Source of the DNA: Saposhnikovia divaricata
Lineage: Eukaryota > Streptophyta > Magnoliopsida > Apiales > Apiaceae
Direction: 5' to 3'
Assembly (NCBI GenBank): GCA_036435485.1
Contig: CM071599.1
Location: forward strand, 203,831,178 to 203,895,177
DNA length: 64,000 nt
This document shows, in pieces, positions 32,505-45,110 of the stretch. The notes below the pieces were generated by a model, which saw only the letters and a program-made list of their open reading frames with translations, did no database searches and was not told the DNA's origin. Position numbers and translations under genes: made by a program. Every line of letters begins with the position of its first letter. Position 1 is the stretch's first letter.

Positions 32505-33735
32505 CTAGCCATCGAGACTATCAACATAATTTAGATCATGCAGGAATACCTCGCCTAAACCTTGTTTGAAACAGAAGCCGGCCTCCGTTCGGTCTCGACT
32601 GCACCAGGCCTTGACAGTTTCCTCAGTAAAGTTTTTTGCGGCAGTCTCGCCAAAGAGGCCAGCCACGCTTGTGAAAGAACTTTCTGCAGTATGCTTTCCT
32701 TTTTCAGAGGCATCGCCCCCACCAGCTTCTAAGTTAATAACCTCGCCTCCTCGTTTCTTCGCATTCTTATCCTTATCTTTTTGAGTAGGAACAGGTTGGG
32801 CGAGGATAGCTGAAGGCGTCGGCTGAGCCTGAGAATGAGGTGCTTTCACTGTAGTCGCCTCTTCAGCAAAAGGATTATCTCCAAAAGGGAGCTCAGTCAT
32901 TTTACCTGCAAAGGGCGAGGATAAAAATGTTAAGCGAAGTAGTTGTCAGAGTATAAGTATAAGAAAAGTCAAAGAAAGAGGTGATGCTAGACCTTTTCTG
33001 TTGAAACCTTTTAGTTTCTTTTTAAGAATTTTTCTAGACATATTCCTCTTGAATTTTACATGAGGAACTTTTCCATAACCCTCATTGTAAAAGTGGTGGG
33101 CGAGCAGTGTAGCCGGGGCTACCAAGAAATCAAGGTCTTTTTCGGATGGGGGTAAGTCAGAAATATGAGTCGCGCTTGCCAAGGCCTCGCCTTCCAGTTT
33201 CGTTCGTGGGGGCTTATCTAAAACAAAAGTCTTCAACATTTTTAAAAAAAAAAAGGAAAAAGGGAAAGAGAAAATGGGGAGGAGTAGTAAAAAGGCGAGA
33301 GGGCTTACTTGGCTCCATGTTAAATTGAGGATTTATCCTGGGAACATCAAAAATGTAAAAGTAATTACTCTTCCATAATTTCACGTTGCTGGGATTGTCT
33401 TTTGAGAAACCTTTCTTATTGTGTTTAGGCCAAAGGGCAAGGTAGAAGAAATCAAGTTCGGTACCATATCGCCTTATGTCTAAAAATATGAAACTCCTCC
33501 ATTGAGGGCGCTTCATAACCACAGTTTCTATACATCATGTACAGACCAAGTGCCAGCCTATAACAGTTTGGCGAGAGCTGTATGGAGGCGATTCTATAAT
33601 GATCGACGATTTCGTGGATAAAGGGATGGATTGGCCACCCAAAGCCAAGCTCGACCAGTTGAGGTGTTAGCACCATTCAAGGGGTAGGGAGACCATTGAT
33701 GTCGAAGAGATGCATCCTCATAAAGGAGCGAGGAC
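32505..33735 (-). pseudogene. 3' half of a Tat-type extra ORF (putative plant transposon protein), broken
   Basis: On the minus strand, a segment at 33676-33460 carries the putative gypsy type transposon pattern (FGWPIHPFIHEIVDHY, then QLSPNCYRLALGL). The frame then shifts near 33475 into one with LWPKHNKK and a NYFYIFDVPRINP stretch (33460-33310). A splice donor (GTAAGCC near 33311) and acceptor (TTTTAG near 33218) lead to another exon, and a further exon runs from about 32905 to 32505 with a polar, alanine-rich composition. A TGA just before 33676 sits in the same frame as the upstream part. With the retrotransposon insertion this makes the gene dead. Confidence 0.65.
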
Positions 33736-33740
33736 TGTAC

Positions 33741-36700
33741 TGTAATAACCCTAATTGTACTTGAAAAATTTTCATTTTAGGGATGAATAGTGATTTGCAT
33801 GGATGAATAGTAAATTTGTGGGTGAATACTGATTTTTGAGGATTAAGAAATTTTTAGTGTTACCCCATGTAAGGGATAGGAAATGGATATTTCAAAGTTA
33901 TATTAGTAATCTACGAGATAAATAAGCGTATGTAAACGCGATCGGAATTCAGAAAATCCAAACTTTATTTCTATGGAATATTTGACCGGGCAGTGAAGAG
34001 CATATCAATGCGACCAAGATAAGTGAGTTATTTAAATCAAGGATTCAAGGATTCAAGGATTTTTTATTTTATTATTTTATTAAACATGATTTGAGGATTT
34101 AGAACGAGAACCCTGAGTTAGTGCAACGAACGTTCTAGGAATCGCTAGAACTTTATAACGAAATTAAGCGAACGAATTATGGAGTATGGATTGAACACAT
34201 AAAAAGATTAAATACCATGCATGATCATCAAGAGCATCATATCAAGTGGATTCAAGAATTAAAAAAAAAGATTAAATCATAAACCAAGAACAAGTCATGT
34301 GTTCATCTTGTAATTAACCAAAAGATCAAAGCTTCCTAAACAAGATTACTTGCACACAAGTATTCATAAATCTACTTTATACATCTGATCCATATCTTGC
34401 CTACATTATCTAGGATCATTTACCAACTAGTCAACAAGAGAGAAAAAGAAAGAACAAAACCATTTCTTCTATTTTACAAATTCTGCACAAATTTTGACCA
34501 GCTGAAAGAAGAGGCCAAAAACCCTAGCTAGGAAGCTTCAAATTTGATGATATAGGACTCAAAAGAAAGCCCTTGAAGGGTAGAAGGTACTGTAAAAATT
34601 TCAGCTTCAAACATGGAGTGTAAGGTATTCAAAAGTTCTTCCAAAGTTGATGATGAATAGTAATGAATAGTGTATTAAGTTGTTTTCATGTTTTGTTCAT
34701 GGCTTTTTAGGTTTTTTTAAGGCTACCCAAGGCAATTCTAAGGTGTATCAAACTTTGTTAGTGTTACTAGAGCATCAAGGAAGGTAAAAAGCTTAACCTT
34801 ACTTTGTTATATTATGAGTTATATGTTAAGTTTTGAGATGGTTTCAAGATCAGTTCATGTTAGTGGGTTTAGTGATTGTTTGGCTTTGTTTTGATATGTA
34901 AAATGATGAGTGATGATTTTGAACCTTACCACTGGCCTTAGAAGTCTTTGATAAATGTTAGGTGATGTTGAGGATGATTTGTTTGCCATGTATGGCTTGT
35001 TTGAGGAGTAACAAAAATGGAAATGCTTGATTTAGAGCCGTCGTAGTACCCAATTTTTTTGTACCAATTTGACAGTAGGAACCCGATACCATAGATTTGT
35101 TTAAATGGTAACCACTAACCATATTGTGTATATATTGTTGTCTAATTTATTTTGCCGCAAGAATCATGTCAAAAGAGTTAACGGTTTAGGAGATATGACC
35201 ATTTTAGTGAAAGTTGTTCGAGGAATGGAACTGCAGAAATGTACAAACTTTGAGGCTATGATTGAAACCCTTAAGAGTCGATTTATAATATGAAATTTTG
35301 AGGATAAATACTAAGGGCAGTTAGCAAAGTGCAGAGGTTTCGAGTTAAAAACATTATTTTCCGATTTTATAAAAATGCGTAAGCCGAGGTTGCGCAAGTG
35401 GAAAAGCCATTTTAGGGGATGATACTATTCATTGATAAGCCCATGCCATGTTTTGTAAATTACGAAAAATAGGTCTTCTGACCAGAGCCAAATCTTGAGT
35501 TAGTTACCTTCTAGACATTCTCCAGATCATGTACGCAAAAATGGTGCCTCATTTGAGTTAACGATTATCGAGTTATGAACGTTTTAGTAAAAGTGGTGCA
35601 AATAGTAAAAATCCGCAGTTGACCCAACTTCGAAAATACATTCCACCTATCTAGACCCGTGTTTTCGAATCGAGATTTTTATGATAAATGTTACAAATAC
35701 CAAAGATGATTTTAGAAGTGGTTTCGTATTTAATGATGTTTCCAGTGATTTAGTAAAAGTCTTGGAGTGCGAGTTGAGGAATAGTAATTTTCAGGAAAGT
35801 CAACTCTAGAGGTTCTACTTGGACCATCCATTTTGGCTAAGTTAAAAGAGGAATTTCGAGTCGACTAAAACACGAAACTTGTAAAGGATTATCAAGGCAA
35901 CATATTGGTGTAAAGAACGAGGTTATAAATGGTTAACTATAACATGGACTTGGTACGAGTCTAGAAGGACCCCTTAGTGCCTTGTTTGTGATTGGCTTAA
36001 GTGTCTGAGCATTGAGTTATAAGTGGATCGTATAGGGGATTGATTTCGTGTTTTCTTGACTTTGTTAGATTGTGGGATTCCGCTACGAGACTTTGCTACA
36101 TCAAGAGTACCGGGCAAGTTTACTAGTACATACTCTATTGTTCAGAGTATTTATATATTTTAAATGCATAAGTGTGCTAATTAAGTTTTCAAAACACAAA
36201 TGCAAGTACTCTATCTAGTTGTTTATACCGGATTTTATTCATGCAATTTACATGCATATATATTATTGTTGAGCTGTGATCCGGATATTATTACCCGAGA
36301 TGTTCAAATTTATTTTATGAGTTGGTCCATATTGTTGGGACGTTTATCGAGATACACCATTCGTACTCGCAGAGGAGATGATAGGGATATATTAAATAAT
36401 ATCTTCATATTATATATTAATTGATATTTACGAGTGGAGTTATATATATAGAGTAAGTTGAGAATACTGACATGGGTTACCTCATTCTGAATCCATGATC
36501 AGAACAGTTTTTCATAAATATTTCCTATACTCATTCGAGAGGAAAACCAATTATTGGAGGTGTTTATCGTTCATTGATTCTGAACGATATTGGAGTAGTA
36601 TTTTATTGAGAAGTAAATAAAGGTGCACGTGTTAGTTTACCGTGACGCCTAATCGAATTATTGTTCAAGGTGATCGAAGATTCCGACACCTAATATTCTG

Positions 36701-37619
36701 GACTGAAAATAGCGTAAGAGACCGGGACAGGGCCGGCCCAACATAGTAATTAACGTAAGTGACCGGAGTAACGCACCGGCCCAACCTGAGGAGTTTATGG
36801 TGGTCGAGACGTCGGCTCATCCTTCTATCGATAGAAAACGAGGTGTGACAATGGACTGATCATTCCATTACTTGAGGTGGCATTTTGAGAAGAAGTCCAT
36901 CATCGATACGCTAACTGTTAATCGATGCCTTTATGGCTCTGTTAACTAAGGTGTTGATTCGAGCAGTTGTTGAATCATATTATTCAAATCAATTGAGTAG
37001 TTCCGAGGAGTCATTGTATTATATTCGAGGTGTATCGAGGAATTATTGAGGGATATTTATTTTCTTATATGAGTAGTATTCGTTGATTGGTGAGAACTTT
37101 CGAGATAATTTCTTTTCAAAAAGAGTGTATTTACTTATGAGAATGAGTTTTTTTTATAGAGTGGTAAAAACATATTTTTTGAGCGAGTTGTTGTTTAATC
37201 TGGTATCTATATACTTGCTGGGCATTCTTTGGATCATACTTGCTATTTAAATATTATTAAACAGCGACAATCAGAGCTGGCACTAGTACGGTGAACCGTG
37301 ATTAAGGGAAGTGGAAAGGCAACTGATTCAGCGTGTTAGCCTTATAGTATCTGAGGAGGGTGCAAGCTGGAAAGAAGTTGTTTACTACCTTATTATCTAG
37401 TACTTTGAAGTTGTAATAGTATTTCAGAGATTCTGGGAAGTGAATTTGAGATGTAATAACTTTTGGATTATTGAGTACTTGTTCTAAGATTATAACCCAT
37501 GGAGTAAATTATGGAGTTTATTATGAATATTGTTGAAGATTATATTATGAGTAGGTTATCGAATATTCCGCAAGAGATGTGACGACCTGGATTCCTATAG
37601 GGGATTTGGGGGCGTTATA
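33741..37619 (+). repeat. LARD 5' LTR (3879 bp)
   Basis: Direct repeat partner of 39189-43065, with scattered substitutions and small indels, so the insertion is much older than the Tat element. It contains no convincing coding frame; the 74-residue frame at 36200 recurs at 41649 because the LTRs match. Confidence 0.9.
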
Positions 37620-37623
37620 GAGA

Positions 37624-37635
37624 TGGTATCAGAGC
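37624..37635 (+). other. LARD primer binding site
   Basis: TGGTATCAGAGC, four bases after the 5' LTR, of the initiator Met tRNA type. Confidence 0.85.
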
Positions 37636-38028
37636 AGTAGGTTATAAACCTTAGAACGAGAGTAGAAGAAGTTATGACGAGATAAGAAAGTGACGAAAGA
37701 GCTTAGGTAGAGTTTGTGGTTGGACTACTGGGGGTAGTACCAAAGATGAGTTAAGTATGACACTTAGTGATTGAGGAAAGTAGTTATGGAATTCTTTAGA
37801 GATGATATGAGTCGATAATGATATGGACTGTTTATGTGATACCCTTAAGACAAGAGAAGGAGAGTTAGAAACACGGAAATCGATATGGAAGTTATATAGT
37901 AAAACCTCAAGGGGTAGTTAAGGTGGAGGCATGATGGCCAATACAAGTAGTAGAATCAATTGGGACGAGAAAAATGTGTATCCATGACTTATTTATTGGG
38001 TTTAATTTTTTTTTATATATATAAATGA

Positions 38029-38030
<2 letters not shown>

Positions 38031-38088
<58 letters not shown>
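38031..38088. repeat. (TA)n microsatellite
   Basis: Pure AT dinucleotide run in the LARD internal region. Peptide frames of tyrosine and isoleucine over it are artefacts. Confidence 0.97.
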
Positions 38089-38093
<5 letters not shown>

Positions 38094-38699
38094 GATATGT
38101 ACTGTTTTGTTTTCATAAATAAATATTTCATGGGTATACAGTTTTATGAGAATAAACCATATTGGGATAAGTTGAATCGAGTGAGGCTGTGACTTTTGGA
38201 GAAGTGTAGAAGAGATAAATAGAGTGGATTTTATAGATGGAAACAAAACAAGAAGAGTATGATGGTATTTTTATGGATTTGGAGGAGGATAGAGTTAGAA
38301 GATTTCAACAGAGATTGAAACAAGAGATTGAATATAATGATGCAGTGTTCTAGATAAGGGACTGTGTGATATGGATATAAGAAGCAGCAATGGTAAAGGC
38401 TGAGAATAAATTGATTCAGGAGGATAAAAGATGAGAAGAAAGATGTATATTTGATGATTGGTAAGAGAAAAGAATATGAGGAATTTTAAGGCATAATTGA
38501 GATTTACTATTGAGGGTAAGGTGTATTTTGAGGATAAAGTCAGGATAAGGATAAACGAAGGAAGTTGGTATAATTAATGAAGGATTTCGAAGTGCAATAA
38601 TTACTAGTCGGGGAAGGCCAATGTGGTGGCTAATACCCTAAGTAGGAAAGAGAGATTAAAATAGACATGTGGAAAGAAGCATCCGAGAGCATGTGCAAA

Positions 38700-38990
38700 A
38701 TCAGAAGGTAAGTGTCATAACTATGGTCAAGAGGGGCATCAATAGATGAATTGTCCCAGGAAGGTCGTAGTTTGTTACAAATGTGGAAAGGAGGGTCACA
38801 TCTCTAGAGACTATAAAGTGTCAGCAACGGGACCTGCGACATCACGACAAAGCAATGGAGTTAATAGCAACCAACCAACCGCTAGGATTTTTAATATGAC
38901 GGTGACCGATGGCATGAGAGAGATGGACGAGATAGAAGGTACACATTTTATGAATATTGTAAATGCGTATATAAATGATGAGCCTGTATG
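38700..38990 (+). pseudogene. Gag zinc-knuckle remnant of the LARD
   Basis: Two CCHC-like knuckles follow each other. The first (CHNYGQEGHQ) runs into a stop codon. The second, CYKCGKEGHISRDY, has the last cysteine of CX2CX4HX4C replaced by tyrosine. The remaining frame runs to about 38991 with no other motif. This is a relic of the gag nucleocapsid of the parental gypsy element, so the LARD probably arose by deletion of most of gag-pol. Confidence 0.7.
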
Positions 38991-39188
38991 AAAATAGAGG
39001 TATGTTAAAGATTAGGAGAGGAGTAACAAAGACGGAATAGACAATATAGCATGAGAGAGTATAATCGAGATATGAGGGCATAAAACTGGAAAAAAGTAAG
39101 GAGAAAACATTGGAGAATAGAGTACGAGATAAGCAACCTTAGTTATTACGTTGATTCCGAGGACGGAATCCTTTTAAGGAGGGGAGAC

Positions 39189-42100
39189 TGTAATAATCCT
39201 AATTTTTGTACTTGAGAAAAATTTTCATTTTAGGGATAAATAGTGATTTGCATGGATAATTAGTAAATTTGTGGGTGAATAATGATTTTTGAAGATTAAG
39301 AAATTTTTCATGTTACCCTATGTACGGGGTAGGAAATGGATATTTCGAAGTTATATTAGTAATCTACGAGGTAAATAAACGTATGTAAACGCGATCGGAA
39401 TTCAGAAAATCCAAACTTTATTTCTATGGAATATTTGACCGGGCAGTGAAGAGCATATCAATGCGACCAAGACAAGTGAGTTATTTAAATAAAGGATTCA
39501 AGTATTTTATATTTTATTATTTTATTAAACATGATTTCAGGATTTAAAACGAGAACCCTGAGTTAGTGCAACGAACGTTCTACGAATCGCTAGAACTTTA
39601 TAGCGAGATTAAGCGAATGAATTATGGAGTATGGATTGAACACATAAAAAGATTAAATACCATGCATGATCATCATGAGCATCATATCAAGTGGATTCAA
39701 GAATTAAAAAAAAAGGATTAAATCATAAACCAAGAACAAGTCATGTGTTCATCTTGTAATTAACCAAAAGAAAAAAGCTTCCTAAACAAGATTGCTTGCA
39801 CAAGAACCAAGTATTCATAAAGCTACTTTATACATCTGATCCATATCTTGCCTACATCATCTAGGATCATTTACCAACTAGTCAACAAGAGAGAAAAAGA
39901 AAGAACAAAACCATTTCTTCCATTTCATAAATTCTTCATAGATTCTGACCAACTGAAAGAAGAGGCCAAAAGTCCTAGCTAGGAAGCTTCAAATTTGATG
40001 ATCTAGGACTCAGAAGAAAGCCCTTGAAGAGTAGAAGGTACTGTAAAAATTTTAACTTCAAACATGGAGTGTAAGGTATTCAAAAGTTCTTCCAAAGTTG
40101 ATGATGAATTGTAATGAATAGTGTATTAAGTTGTTTTCATGTTTTGTTCATGGATTTTTAGGTTTTTTAAGGCTACCCAAGGCTGTTCTAAGGTGTATCA
40201 AACTTTGTTAGTGTTACTAGAGCATCAAGGAAGGTAAAAAGCTTAACCTTGCATTGTTATATTATGAGTTATATGTTAAGTTTTGAGATGGTTTCAAGAT
40301 TAGTTTATGTTAGTGGGTTTAATGATTGTGTGGCTTTGTTTTGATATGTAAAATGATGAGTGATGATTTTGAACGTTACCACTGGCCTTAGAAGTCTCTG
40401 ATGAATGTTAGGTGATGTTGAGGATGATTTGTTTGCCATGTATGGCTTGTTTGAGGAGTAACAAAAATGGAAATGCTTGATTTAGAGCTGTCGTAATGCC
40501 CAATTTTTTTGTACCACTTTGACAGTAGGAACCCATGACCATAACTTTGTTTAAATGGTAACCACTGAGCATATCATGTAGATATTGTTGTCTAGTTTAT
40601 TTTGCCGCAAGAATCATGTCAAAAGAGTTTACGGTTTAGGAGATATGACCATTTTAGTGAAAGTTGTTCGAGGAATGGAACTGCAGAAATGTACAAACTT
40701 TGAAGCTATGATTGAAACCCTTAAGGGTCGATTTATAATATGAAATTTTGAGGATAAATACTAAGGGCAGTTAGGAAAGTGCAGAGGTTTCGAGTTAAAA
40801 ACATTATTTTTCGATTTTATAAAAATGCGTAAGCCGAGGTTGCGCAAGTGGAAAAGCCATTTTAGGGGATGATACTATTCATTGCTAAATCCCTGCCCTG
40901 TTTTGTAAATTACGAAAAATAGGTCACTGACCAGAGCCAAATCTTGAGTTAGTTACCTTCTAGACATTCTCTAGATCACGTACGCGAGAACGGTGCGTCA
41001 TTTGAGTTAACGGTTATCGAGTTATGAACATTTTAGTAAAAGTGGTGGAAATAGTCAAAATCCGCAGTTGACCCTACTTCGAAAATACATTTCACCTAAC
41101 TAGACCCGTGTTTTCGAATCAAGAATTTTATGATAAATATTACAAATACCAAAAATGATTTTAGAAGTGGTTTCGTATTTAATGATGTTTCCAGTGATTT
41201 ATTAAAAGTGTTGAAGTGCGAGTCGAGGAATAGTAATTTTCAGGAAAGTCAACTCTAGAGGTACTACTTTGACCATCCGTTTTGGCTAAGTTAAAAGAAG
41301 AATTTTGAGTCGACTAAAACACGAAACTTGTAAAGGATTATCAAGGCAACATATTGGTGTAAAGAACGAGGTTATAAATGGTTATGTATAACATGGACTT
41401 AGTACGAGTCTAGAGGGACCCCTTAGTGCTTTGTTTGTGATTGGCTTAAGTGTCTTAGCATTGAGTTATAAGTGGATCGTATAGGGGATTAATTGCGTGT
41501 TTTCTTGAATTTGTTAGATTGTCGAATTCCGCTACGAGCCTCTACTACATCAAGAGTACCAGGCAAGTTTACTAGTACATACTCTATTGTTCAGAGTATT
41601 TATATATTTTAAATGCATAAGTATGCTAATTAGGTTTTTACACAAAAAATGCAAGTATTCTATCTAGTTGTTTATACCAGATTTTATTCATGCAATTTAC
41701 ATGCATATATATTATTGTTGAGCTGTGATCCGGATATTATTACCCGTAATGTTCAAATTTATTTAATGAGTTGGTCCATATTGTTGGGACCTTTATCGAG
41801 ATACATCATTCGTACTCGTAGAGGTGATGATAGAGATATATTAAATAATATCTTCATACTATATATTAATTGATATTTAAGAGTGGAGTTATATATATAG
41901 TGTAAGTTGAGAATACTGACATGGGTTACCTCATTCTTAATCCATGATCAGAACAGTTTTTCATAAATATTTTCTCTACTCATTCGAGAGGAAAACCAAT
42001 TATTGGAGGTGTTTATCGTTCATTGTTTCTGAACAATATTGGAGTAGTATTTTATTGAGAATTAAATAAAGGTGCACGTGTTCTTTTACCGTGACGCATA

Positions 42101-43065
42101 AGCGAATTATTGTTCAAGGTGATCGAATTCCGACACCTAATATTCTGGACTGAAAATAGCGTAAGAGACCGGGACAGGGCCGGCCCAGCATAATAATTAA
42201 CGTAAGTGACCGGAGTAACGCACCGGCCCAACCTGAGGAGTTTAGGGTGGTCGAGACGTCGACTCATCCTTCTATCGATAGAAAATGAGGTGTGACAATG
42301 GACTGATCAATCTATTACTTTAGGTGGCATTTTGAGAAGAAGTCCATCATTGATACCCTAACTGTTAACCGATGCCTTTGTGGTTCTGTTAACTAGGGTG
42401 TTGATTCGAGCAGTTATTGAATGATATTATTCAAATCAATTGAGTAGTTCAGAGGAGTCATTGTATTATATTCGAGGTGTATCGAGGAATTATTGAGGGA
42501 TATTTATTTTCTTATACGAGTAGTATTCAGAGGTTGGTGAGAACTTTTGAGATAATTTCTTTTCAAAAAGAGTGTATTTACTTATGAGAATGAGTTTTTT
42601 TATAGCGTGGTAAAAACATATTTTTTGAGCGAGTTGTTGTTTAATATGGCATCTATATACTTACTGAGCATTCTTTGGCTCATACTTGCTATTTAAATAT
42701 TAATAAACAACGGCAATCAGAGTTGGCACTAGTACGGCGAACCGTGATTAAGGGAAGGGGAAAGGCAACTGATTCAGCGTGTTAGCCTTATAGTATCTGA
42801 GGAGGATGCAAGATGGAAAGAAGTTGTTTAATGCCTTATTATCTAGTACTTTGAAGTTGTAATAGTATTTCAGAGATTCTGGGAAGTGAATTTGAGATGT
42901 AATAACTTTTGGATTAGTGAGTACTTGTTCTAAGACTATAACCCGTGGAATAAATTATGGAGTTTATTATGAATATTGTTGTAGATTATATTGTGAGTAG
43001 GTGATCGAATATTCCGCAAGAGATGTGACGACCTGAATTCCTGTAGGGGATTTGGGGATGTTACA
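39189..43065 (+). repeat. LARD 3' LTR (3877 bp)
   Basis: Direct repeat of 33741-37619 with near-equal length and the same ends. Confidence 0.9.
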
Positions 43066-43070
43066 GGTAC

Positions 43071-43759
43071 CATTTAACCTGAAGATTGAAATACTCAATC
43101 ATCCACATAATGTTTTCTGAATAAATTTCAGAGGCGAGGCCAGCACAAGATGTGATTCCTTTGTCCTTCCCCATTTCGATCTTTTCCTCTTCAGTAACGT
43201 CCTCTTTGAAATCGAAATCAACTTCGTGTTTATAGACTTTTGGAATGAACGGCTTGTTAGGGGGCGTAGGCATTTCCATGACATAGTTAATAGGTGAAGC
43301 AGAATAAACTACTTCTTCGTCCGATGCATTTCCATCATCTCCCTTAATGGAATCATCACTGTGAGCCTCTTCATGATCATTCCCGCGAATTAAATCTTCA
43401 AATTTTCTCAAGTCCTTGCCTTGTCCTCGCCCAATACGAGAAGGCCCAGCCTATTTCGGGTCGAGTTCGGCAAATAAATCGTGAAGATCAGCCTCGTCTT
43501 CGTCGCCTAAATCCTGGGCGTGATATATGCTGGCTAAATCATCAACCTCTCCAAGAGGGCGAGGACTAAGGTTTGAAGAAAGATCGATGGGAGTATGAGG
43601 ATTGGCAAGTTGTTTGTTTGACGCAATAGTATTGTTATGGTCCCTAAGCCACCTAGGGTCGAGATATCTCTGAAGTGGATTGTCTTGAGAAGAATGCGAA
43701 GACGAAGCTCCTGAAGGCGACGCCGTTCTACCTTCCGGAGCAGAATTCTCCTTTGACAT
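43071..43759 (-). pseudogene. 5' half of the Tat-type extra ORF, broken
   Basis: A minus-strand frame from the ATG at 43759 reads a serine-rich, acidic N-terminal region. It meets an in-frame TAG at 43451-43453 and continues open in the same frame to the retrotransposon edge near 43066. The reading frame resumes on the other side of the 9.3-kb insertion at 33735. It is therefore one gene split by insertion, with at least two stop codons and one frameshift in all. It is rich in GCGAGG/CCTCGCC motifs, as is its upstream region. Confidence 0.65.
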
Positions 43760-43769
43760 CTGAAACGAA

Positions 43770-45110
43770 GGGCGAGGACTTTGTTAAAGGAAAAGGATAT
43801 TTGAAGAATGAGAAGTTAAAAAGAGGAGGGTCCTTGCCCTTGATGTAGAGGGTCGCCCTAATCCTATCTAGGGGAGTGACTTATTTCTATCTATTCCTTA
43901 GTTATTAAAATTGAAGGAATAAAACTAAAGCCTCGCCCACAATCGGGCGACGCTTATAGATACAAAAGAAAACATTACAAAGCTGCTGAAATAACTACAA
44001 AGTGTAAAAAAGAAGTGTACCTTGTATAAAAAGAAAAGACGCCTGTTGAAGAATTAGAGAGCTCGCCCGCGAAAGAAATCAGCCTCGCTTGCTTGATTGG
44101 AGGAAAAATTTTGTAGCACTTCGATACAATTTTGGAAATATAGTGAAATGAAGAGATTTCTTCGGGTTTTTGTAGCATAGAGGAGAGAGAAAATGAAGGC
44201 CCATGTGGCATCATTTGATTGGGTCTCGAAAGGAGCGTCAAGGCGTGACAACTCATTTCACGCGCTTGGAATTTTGGGAAAGAACGTTAGGAGGGCTCGC
44301 CTTCTTTATAAAGGAAACTTTTACGAAGATAGTTTCTTTTATAAATCATTATTACAAGAAACTGGAGGGTAATTTTTATGCCCAAAAATCATCCTCGCCC
44401 TAAATAGGGGAAGCGCCCTAAAAAGGGATAGCTAAGATGAACATTAGAGAATAACTAATTGGGCCAAGGCCCATCATTTTCAAGGGCATTGCCAAAACTT
44501 TGAAGGCTCACCCACTTATGGGCCTCGCCCTCTATTGACGAAAGGGGGATATCCCCATGAAACAAAAAGGAGGATAAGGCTTTTCCTAGGCTATCAGAAA
44601 TTTTCCTAATTGAGGAGTCGCTCCTTAGTGATCCCGAGGGCTAGCCCTATTACTAGCTATTCTCCCTTGGTGGCTCAAGGTGGGCGTTGACTCCGATAAT
44701 TTCGGGTCAATGACTTAACTGCCACGCTCCGAGAAAATAGCTGGGCTACAAGGCCCATGAGGATTCTACTAAAGGCAGTGGCCCCGATCCAATTGGCTTC
44801 CCTAAATAATGAAACCTAGCCCGTTTCAGTTACTTGCTCCCCAAGAACTACGTTTGGCTTGATCCCTAAAAATAAAGGGTACGTAGGCACATTGTATGGC
44901 ACGATGAAAACCCTTGCAAAAAAGAGAGAATTCGATATTCAATCTTAATTGCAACAACATCTCAGTATACAATCTCAGCCATCCCCAAATCACAAACCCT
45001 AACCCTAAAACGTCCTACGCCACTCACCGTCGTCAACCACCACCACAATTCCAGCAACCCTCCCCAAATTTGTTTTCCCAAATTCCTCCGTTAACACCTA
45101 CTAATTAATT
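43770..45110. other. Non-coding remainder of the older Tat-type element
   Basis: Repeated CCTCGCCC/GGGCGAGG words occur through this stretch and through the pseudogene, which suggests that both belong to the same old element. No LTR boundary was recognised. The 44914-45108 frame has no protein signature. Confidence 0.4.
44302..44311 (-). promoter_or_regulatory. Possible TATA box of the split pseudogene
   Basis: CTTTATAAAG, a palindromic TATA-like box about 540 bases upstream of the ATG at 43759 on the minus strand. A 5'-UTR intron, as in the Tat antisense gene, could fill the gap, but I could not fix its splice sites. Confidence 0.35.

Larger units (their letters stand above)
33741..43065 (+). 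mobile_element. LARD-like LTR retrotransposon, 9.3 kb, with 3.9-kb LTRs
   Basis: Two long direct repeats (33741-37619 and 39189-43065) both start TGTAATAA(C/T)CCTAA and end GGGGATTTGGGG followed by GTTATA or GTTACA. Between them are only 1569 bases. A primer site TGGTATCAGAGC lies at 37624 and a polypurine tract AAGGAGGGGAGAC just before the right LTR. Flanks TGTAC and GGTAC are a 4-of-5 target duplication. There is no pol. This layout fits large retrotransposon derivatives (LARDs), which rely on an autonomous partner. Confidence 0.85.

Noticed and set aside
36200..36424. 74-residue frame repeated at 41649-41873
   Set aside because: Direct repeat of the LARD LTRs; no domain, no codon preference.
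37907..38246. Tyrosine/isoleucine-rich peptides
   Set aside because: Translations of a TA microsatellite.
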